Part shown: positions 5,580 to 10,419 of the stretch, piece after piece
Position numbering within the stretch: position 1 is the first letter of the stretch
How the letters are laid out: every line of letters starts with the position of its first letter
Notes under the pieces: generated by a model
Databases searched by the model: none
What the model saw: the letters and a program-made list of their open reading frames with translations, nothing else
What the model was told of the DNA's origin: nothing
Position numbers and translations under genes: made by a program
Assembly (NCBI GenBank): GCA_020722645.1
Contig: DYKL01000098.1
Location: forward strand, 1 to 10,419
Reading direction: 5' to 3'
Origin: Acetofilamentum sp.
Lineage (GTDB): Bacteria > Bacteroidota > Bacteroidia > Bacteroidales > JAFGUD01
Length of the DNA: 10,419 nt

Positions 5580-8357
5580 TTATTCTTTAACTACTATTTC
5601 ATATTCTTTCCTAAAATTAGAATTATGATCCTTATTAAAGAATGGCAATCCAACAAGTCGATAATTTGGATTTTCTGCTTTTATAATTTTTTCAAATCCG
5701 TATTTTTTAGATATTTCTTCTAAAAATTGTTCTTTCCATCCTTCTTTTCCGGTTTTGAAAGTTCCGCCCTCTCCAATATATTCATTTCCTTTTGGCTCAA
5801 TGAATATTTGATAATATAACTCTGATTTAAATCCATTTTTTACTTCTTTTTTATCTTTTGTTTTTAGAAAAAGAATGAAATCAGGCATAAAACCTCTACC
5901 TTGTTCAAAATCATATATCTTATAAACTTCTTCATTTCTCAAAAGATATATTTCTTGATATTTTTGCTCTAAATTACCAAATGTCTCTTTTATAAATTCA
6001 ATCAGTTCTTTTTCTTCACTTGTTCCTGCAAATCCATCTAAAACATACCATTTATTTTCTTTGGCAACACCATCATCTAAATTATTTTCATTAATCGTTT
6101 TAATTTTTGGCTCTGCAAAGAATTTTTTGAAATCTCCGTAAATAAATTCACTTCCAATTTTTGGAATAATTCCTTTTTTAAGTTCCGTAAAAATATTCTC
6201 TAAAAACTTTTTTACTATATCTAACTTGTCGCTATTATCAATACCACAATAATCCGTATTTTTACTGACAATTATTTTTATATCAAAATCTCCTAAAAGC
6301 TCATCTTTTCTTAAATCTTCAATGCTTTCAATTTCCAGTTCTTCTTTTAGTTTTTCAAATTGAAACAATGAATTTTCTTGCTTTGCTTTGATATTGATAG
6401 CTTTTTGAACGATATGTTTTTCTATATCTTTAAATTTTTTAGTAATGGTTTGCAATCCTTTTTCTTGTAGATTTAATCTTTGTAAATCTCCTTGTCTTTC
6501 AAAATCAATTTCTTGCTCGGTAAATTCTAAACCTTTTATTTTATACGGCACAAAAAAGTCCTTTTTAATATCATCCAAAGTCTTCTTTTTTCTATTTGGG
6601 TTATCATCCTGCTTGTTATACCAAATTTTTGTCTTTTTATAAAAATTGCTTTCTTGAAACTCTTTTTTAAGTGCAAAAGTTTTGATAACTCTATCATCTC
6701 TGATATATCCGTCTTTTTTGAGTTCTCTTTTTAGCTCGTCAATATATCTATGATTATTTGTGGAATAAAAATAAAGCTCTTCTAACACTCTTAATTCGTG
6801 TTCCAAGTCATCGTCAAATTTTCTTTTATTTTTGATTTTGTCATTGAACGCAAAAGGGAAGTATCTGACACCTCTCCCAATAAGCTGTTTTTCGGAAATG
6901 GTTGAACTTCCTGCTTTTCTATTTCCCGCTTTATCTTTGCTTTCATCTCTACCTTCATAAAGTCTTACAATATCAAAAAGATTTAAAACATCCCATCCTT
7001 CTGTCAATCTATCAACGGTAAAAATGGCTCTGATATGATTGTTTTTGTCTTCTAAACTATTGAGTAGTTTTTCTGTTTCTTCATCGGTTTTTTCTTTTTT
7101 GGTTTTATTCGTTTTTGAGTTGGTGATAATCGTGTTTTTCTCTTGATAGCTTTGTTTTATCCAATTAGCTATTTCTCCATAATTAATATTTTCTTTTTTG
7201 ATAAACCCTAAAACTTTCTCGGTTCTGGATTTTCCCATTTCAAAAAGTGTCGGTTGCTTTGCTTCATAGATTTTGTCTGCAATATTTTCGAGAAAATCAA
7301 AATCACTTGCTTCAATAGTGTCTATCCAATTCAAAAAGTTTTCATAATCTGCTTTTGATTCATCAATAGTTTTACTTCGGAAAAGTACAACCGGTTTAAA
7401 GGTTGTAATACCATTTTTGAGTGCGATTTTGTGCCTGTACCATTGAAAAAGGAGTGCTTGCAAAACTCTTTCTTTCTTGTTCAAAGTAGAAGAAATAAGA
7501 TTGATTTCTTTTGTATATCCTGCTTGTAAAAATTCTTTGAGTCCAAATTTATAGATGATTTTGTCTTCGTATTTTTTAGCAATAGCTTCTGTTGCCGGAA
7601 TTGTTGCAGTGAATTCTAAAAGCACATTCTCGTTTAATTGTGAATTATTTTTTTTCAAAATGAGTTCTATAACTGTATGTTCCCAACCTTTTTTTTCAAT
7701 TTCTTCTTTTTTAGTATTAATTTTTATTTCTTCTTGAAAATTAAGTTGTAATTGTTTGTTTTGTTTGTTTGTATCTGTATTGAGATGATGAGCTTCATCG
7801 GCAAGCATAACTATATTTTTGCTGTGCAAATCGTCCATAGTAGTCTGATTTTCTCTTTGTAAATGAATATCGTTATAGAGTTTTTGGATAGAAGTAAATT
7901 TTATCTCTATCCCTTGCGGATTGTCGCTGAAAGCATCTACTTTTTTGATTGTTATAGTTTTATCATCAATCACGATTTTTTCTTTAAAAAGGTATTTTGT
8001 ATGAGTGTTGTCTATAAAATTATTTTCAGTTTTATCTACGATATTGTTTTGATTGACAAAGAAAAGAAAATGTCTGTATCCTTGTTTATAATAATACAAA
8101 ATAGTACTTGCCATCAAAAGAGTTTTTCCTGTTCCTGTTGCCATGTTAAACATCAGGTGAGTAGGGGATTTTTTTAGTTTTGATTTTGGATTTTCATAAA
8201 AGAGAAAGTTCTCAAATGCCTCTTTTTGCCACTCAAAAAAAGGATATTTTAAGTTTTCAGATATATAAGCAGGTATCTCAAAAACTTCCGGGCTAAAGTT
8301 TTTTAAAGCCTCTTTTTGAGTGTTGATTGTTTCGTAAAGATATTTAATTTCTGCCAT
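5580..8357 (-). CDS. res: Type III restriction-modification system, restriction subunit (Res; DEAH helicase-nuclease)
   Basis: The 925-residue protein is close to the usual size of type III Res subunits. With the Mod subunit it forms the ATP-dependent endonuclease that cleaves unmodified foreign DNA. Superfamily 2 helicase motifs are complete: FEWQKEAF near the start (41-48), Walker A ATGTGKT (73-79), LADEAHH (185-191, DEAH box), FTATIPA (249-255), the motif V region DRLTEGWDVLNL (449-460) and QLIGRGVRYF (491-500). Near the C terminus PD (825-826) and EPK (854-856) give the PD-ExK nuclease site with D826, E854 and K856. Nothing essential seems missing, so the enzyme is probably active. Its ATG lies two bases after the rhuM stop, which points to translational coupling. 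The gene is AT-rich and contains two A8 tracts on the coding strand (7648-7655 and 7689-7696). It is convergent with pheT. Confidence 0.95.
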   Translation of the reverse strand: MAEIKYLYETINTQKEALKNFSPEVFEIPAYISENLKYPFFEWQKEAFENFLFYENPKSKLKKSPTHLMFNMATGTGKTLLMASTILYYYKQGYRHFLFFVNQNNIVDKTENNFIDNTHTKYLFKEKIVIDDKTITIKKVDAFSDNPQGIEIKFTSIQKLYNDIHLQRENQTTMDDLHSKNIVMLADEAHHLNTDTNKQNKQLQLNFQEEIKINTKKEEIEKKGWEHTVIELILKKNNSQLNENVLLEFTATIPATEAIAKKYEDKIIYKFGLKEFLQAGYTKEINLISSTLNKKERVLQALLFQWYRHKIALKNGITTFKPVVLFRSKTIDESKADYENFLNWIDTIEASDFDFLENIADKIYEAKQPTLFEMGKSRTEKVLGFIKKENINYGEIANWIKQSYQEKNTIITNSKTNKTKKEKTDEETEKLLNSLEDKNNHIRAIFTVDRLTEGWDVLNLFDIVRLYEGRDESKDKAGNRKAGSSTISEKQLIGRGVRYFPFAFNDKIKNKRKFDDDLEHELRVLEELYFYSTNNHRYIDELKRELKKDGYIRDDRVIKTFALKKEFQESNFYKKTKIWYNKQDDNPNRKKKTLDDIKKDFFVPYKIKGLEFTEQEIDFERQGDLQRLNLQEKGLQTITKKFKDIEKHIVQKAINIKAKQENSLFQFEKLKEELEIESIEDLRKDELLGDFDIKIIVSKNTDYCGIDNSDKLDIVKKFLENIFTELKKGIIPKIGSEFIYGDFKKFFAEPKIKTINENNLDDGVAKENKWYVLDGFAGTSEEKELIEFIKETFGNLEQKYQEIYLLRNEEVYKIYDFEQGRGFMPDFILFLKTKDKKEVKNGFKSELYYQIFIEPKGNEYIGEGGTFKTGKEGWKEQFLEEISKKYGFEKIIKAENPNYRLVGLPFFNKDHNSNFRKEYEIVVKE

Positions 8358-8359
8358 AG

Positions 8360-9385
8360 TTATTCTTTAGATTTTTTTAAAATATCTTTTTCAAGATTTT
8401 TTATAGTTTCTAAATATTCTTTTTCTACAGGGGAAAGTGTTTTAACTTGATATTTTTTATATTCTTTTTCGGCTTTTGACATTGCTTTTTCATGACTTAC
8501 TTTACCGGCATCTTGCAATGTGCCTTTTCCATAACTTTCTGTAAATTTATCAAGCTCTTCAACCCAATCTTGCATTTTCATTGCTTTGTGTTCTATTGCT
8601 TTGAGTTCTGCAAGGTCAAAAAATGCCGATACCAAACGATTTAGTCTTTGTAATTCTTCCTCATTGAGATAATTTTTAGCAACATAAATATCTCTTTTGA
8701 CCGGAATTTCTCCTGAAAATGTTGTTAGTCCCATAAATTTTTTTTCTGCATCTGCACGATTATAAATCAGTTCTGCGGCTGTTTGCTTGTTTACTGCATA
8801 GTGAAGTTTGTTTTGAACAGCAGAAAAAAATTTTTTTGATTCTTCACTTTTGGGTTCATAATCAATACTTGTTGCATACAAATCCAACACTTGACGATAT
8901 AAAACTTTTTCACTGCTTCTAATATCACGAATTCTATCTAATAATTCTTTCCAGTAATTTCCTCCACCCGTTCCTTTGAGTCTTTCATCATTCAAAGCAA
9001 AGCCCTTGATAATATACTCTTTAAGAATTTTTGTTGCCCAGATTCTAAACTGTGTTGCTCTTTTGCTATTTACTCTGTAGCCAACAGCAATAATAGCATC
9101 GAGATTATAATATTTAACCTTTTTTGTTTGTGTTTTACCCTTTATAGCTCCATGAATAGTGGTATGTTCCAAAATGGAACTTACCATATTTTCTTCTAAC
9201 TCATTGTCTTCAAAAATATTATTAAGATGCTTGGTAATAGCTGGTCTTTGAACACCAAAAAGCTCTGCCATTTGCTCTTGTGTAAGCCAAACAGTCTCAT
9301 TTTCCATCACCACATTTACAGATACTTTTTCGTCTGCTGTTTTAAAAATGATGATTTCGGAGTTTTGCTTTTTAATATCTGCCAT
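8360..9385 (-). CDS. rhuM: RhuM-family protein (virulence RhuM domain)
   Basis: This is a 341-residue cytoplasmic protein of the RhuM family, named after a gene on a Salmonella pathogenicity island and found widely in bacterial accessory DNA. Its biochemical function is not established. An N-terminal helix-turn-helix-like segment TVWLTQEQMAELFGVQRPAI (31-50) is followed by TKHLNNIF. The family core comes next: KYYNLDAIIAVGYRVNSKRATQFRIWATKILKEYI (about 91-125). The C-terminal half is helical and charged, with QTAAELIYNRADAEKKFMGL (201-220) and a lysine-rich tail. This suggests a DNA- or nucleoprotein-binding regulator. The start is supported by AAGG (9396-9393) seven bases before the ATG; that site overlaps the dinD stop codon, so translation should be coupled. 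It sits between dinD and res in one operon. An A8 tract lies at 8738-8745 and an A7T7 tract at 8824-8837. Confidence 0.9.
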   Translation of the reverse strand: MADIKKQNSEIIIFKTADEKVSVNVVMENETVWLTQEQMAELFGVQRPAITKHLNNIFEDNELEENMVSSILEHTTIHGAIKGKTQTKKVKYYNLDAIIAVGYRVNSKRATQFRIWATKILKEYIIKGFALNDERLKGTGGGNYWKELLDRIRDIRSSEKVLYRQVLDLYATSIDYEPKSEESKKFFSAVQNKLHYAVNKQTAAELIYNRADAEKKFMGLTTFSGEIPVKRDIYVAKNYLNEEELQRLNRLVSAFFDLAELKAIEHKAMKMQDWVEELDKFTESYGKGTLQDAGKVSHEKAMSKAEKEYKKYQVKTLSPVEKEYLETIKNLEKDILKKSKE

Positions 9386-9394
9386 AGTTTAGCC

Positions 9395-10237
9395 TTAAGA
9401 ATTTGTAAAATTATCATTATTTTTGAGAGTGTTTTTCTCTTCGCTTTTGAGTTTTCTTTCAATTTTTTTTACATCTTCTTCTGGTGGTAAATTTTCCGGA
9501 GTAATTCCTCGAGAAATAAGTGTATTTCTTACAGATTTGTTGTTGGTTATATGCTCTTTTGAAATTTGATTTTCTGTTTGCATCTTTTTATCTTTGGCAT
9601 TGAATATGGTGATTTCTGTCGCAAAATCTTTGGCTTTGAGCAAAATAGTTGGCATAAAATCGGCAAGCGGTTTGTTTTTAATTTCCCATTTGTCTTTCAT
9701 CTGTTGAGTGGTTTTATTGAAAAGTGCCTGGTCTCCTTTGCTTCTCATGAGTGCAAAATTTTGATCACTTCCTGTTTGCTCAAAAATGACTTTTGAGAGT
9801 TCCTTTTCTGTCTCTGCGAGTTTGTGTCTTGCTTGGACTCTTTCGTATTCTAGTATTTTTTGTTCAATTATTTCTGCTTTTCTTGTTTGCACGGCAAAAT
9901 AAGTTTGTGCAAATGCAATTTCTTGTTTTCTTGGATCGCCATTTTGAGCGATGAGATAACAAGCATAACGAGTAAGCATCAAGTCATCTATCTCTTTTTC
10001 TGCATTCTTAGGCATTTCTATCGTTTTGCTGACATCGGCAAAATGATCATTTATTTTTTGTCCAGAAATTTCACAAGCAGTTTTTGCTTTACTAATAGCA
10101 TTAAAAAAGCTTCTCCAAGTGTCATAGCCCAAAAGGTGTTGTAAATCTCTTGCCAACCAAAATTCTACTCCGTCATCTGTTTTGTGTGATGAATCTTCAA
10201 AATTTGCTGTTAATTTATGAATTATTTGTGTTTCCAT
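9395..10237 (-). CDS. dinD: DinD-family DNA-damage-inducible protein
   Basis: The 280-residue protein matches the length and motif order of E. coli DinD. The N-terminal segment FWLARDLQHLLGYDTWRSF (26-44) is followed by KAKTACEISGQKINDHF (50-66), a BRO-N-like region also seen in phage antirepressor-type proteins. Next come YACYLIAQNGDPRKQEIAFA (91-110), QTYFAVQTRK (111-120) and a long helical middle part. The C terminus carries HITNNKSVRNTLISRGITPE (229-248), then NLPPEEDVKKIERK. In E. coli, dinD is SOS-induced and DinD is reported to counter RecA strand exchange. A comparable role here is inference. The ATG lies three bases after the mod stop codon; GAGAA about nine bases upstream, inside the end of mod, may serve as ribosome site. 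No SOS box is possible in that 3-nt gap, so any damage control would have to come from the operon promoter outside the window. An A8 tract lies at 9463-9470. Confidence 0.92.
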   Translation of the reverse strand: METQIIHKLTANFEDSSHKTDDGVEFWLARDLQHLLGYDTWRSFFNAISKAKTACEISGQKINDHFADVSKTIEMPKNAEKEIDDLMLTRYACYLIAQNGDPRKQEIAFAQTYFAVQTRKAEIIEQKILEYERVQARHKLAETEKELSKVIFEQTGSDQNFALMRSKGDQALFNKTTQQMKDKWEIKNKPLADFMPTILLKAKDFATEITIFNAKDKKMQTENQISKEHITNNKSVRNTLISRGITPENLPPEEDVKKIERKLKSEEKNTLKNNDNFTNS

Positions 10238-10240
10238 AGT

Positions 10241-10419
10241 TTATTTCTCACTATTATAAAACTGGTTTGTCAGTTTTTGCTCTTCTTCACTTATGCCAAA
10301 CTTCTTATCAGCCATTTCCGTCTTGTTTACATACATTTGATTGTTATCTAGCATAGCCATAAACATTTTCTTTTGTTCGTCCAAACTCAAATTTTTAAAC
10401 TCTTCTTCATAAATTACTT
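10241..10419 (-). CDS. mod: C-terminal end of a probable type III DNA methyltransferase (Mod), cut by the window edge
   Basis: The last 58 codons of a minus-strand gene are visible. They begin at the window edge with VIYEEEFKNLSLDEQKKMF and end EEEQKLTNQFYNSEK before the TAA at 10243-10241. The pattern LDxNQMYVNxTEMxDKxFGISEEEQKLTNQFY resembles the conserved C-terminal tail of type III adenine methyltransferase (Mod) subunits, which often read like 'LYVNYSEI-D-Y-S-ED--L-N--FY'. The position upstream of res in the same operon agrees. Catalytic motifs (DPPY, FxGxG) and the target-recognition domain lie outside the window, so the assignment rests on the tail and context. The stop is three bases before the dinD start, and the last codons also carry the dinD ribosome-binding region. 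Confidence 0.75.
   Translation of the reverse strand, partial: VIYEEEFKNLSLDEQKKMFMAMLDNNQMYVNKTEMADKKFGISEEEQKLTNQFYNSEK

Noticed and set aside
7555..8177. Plus-strand open frames opposite res, rich in Phe, Ser and Ile
   Set aside because: The hydrophobic look comes from reading AT-rich, lysine-rich coding sequence in antisense. The res helicase motifs lie on the other strand.
5580..10419. CRISPR array, tRNA, integrase or insertion sequence in the island
   Set aside because: No regularly spaced direct repeats, cloverleaf, transposase or recombinase frame, or terminal inverted repeats are visible in this part of the window.

Overview
The window suggests a low-GC Gram-negative bacterium, most likely from the Bacteroidota/Chlorobi (FCB) side. 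The grounds are an outer-membrane beta-barrel protein ending in an aromatic residue, weak or absent Shine-Dalgarno sequences on several genes, and one candidate promoter of the TTTG / TAnnTTTG type. This placement is an inference; no marker gene settles it.

Left part (1-5513), ordinary chromosomal genes. A small minus-strand gene, apparently broken by a frameshift, occupies about 61-223 and ends in a good intrinsic terminator (12-41). An AT-rich divergent intergenic region follows, then a MarR-family regulator (+). A bidirectional terminator (932-957) separates the regulator from a convergent UPF0173 metallo-beta-lactamase-fold hydrolase (-). Divergent from the hydrolase is a plus-strand run: a small outer-membrane beta-barrel protein, a Maf/YhdE-type nucleotide pyrophosphatase and full-length pheT (phenylalanyl-tRNA synthetase beta subunit).

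Right part (5580-10419), a defence island on the minus strand that is visibly AT-richer than pheT. Reading in the direction of transcription, from the right edge leftwards, it holds the C-terminal end of a probable type III DNA methyltransferase (mod, cut by the window edge), a DinD-family protein, a RhuM-family protein, and a complete type III restriction subunit (res) with DEAH helicase motifs and a C-terminal PD-ExK nuclease. The gaps are only 3, 9 and 2 nt, so the four genes very probably form one translationally coupled operon. DinD and RhuM sit between the modification and restriction subunits, which in a minimal type III system are adjacent. All three visible gene starts share a TAA(A)CTATGG context, and the rhuM and res starts share even more.

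Mod would give target recognition and self-protection, and Res would give ATP-dependent translocation and cleavage. The roles of DinD (whose E. coli homologue is an SOS-induced, RecA-antagonising protein) and RhuM in such an operon are not established. This insertion is the most interesting part of the window. The 66-nt stretch between pheT and res is the island's inner boundary and holds no gene I can support.
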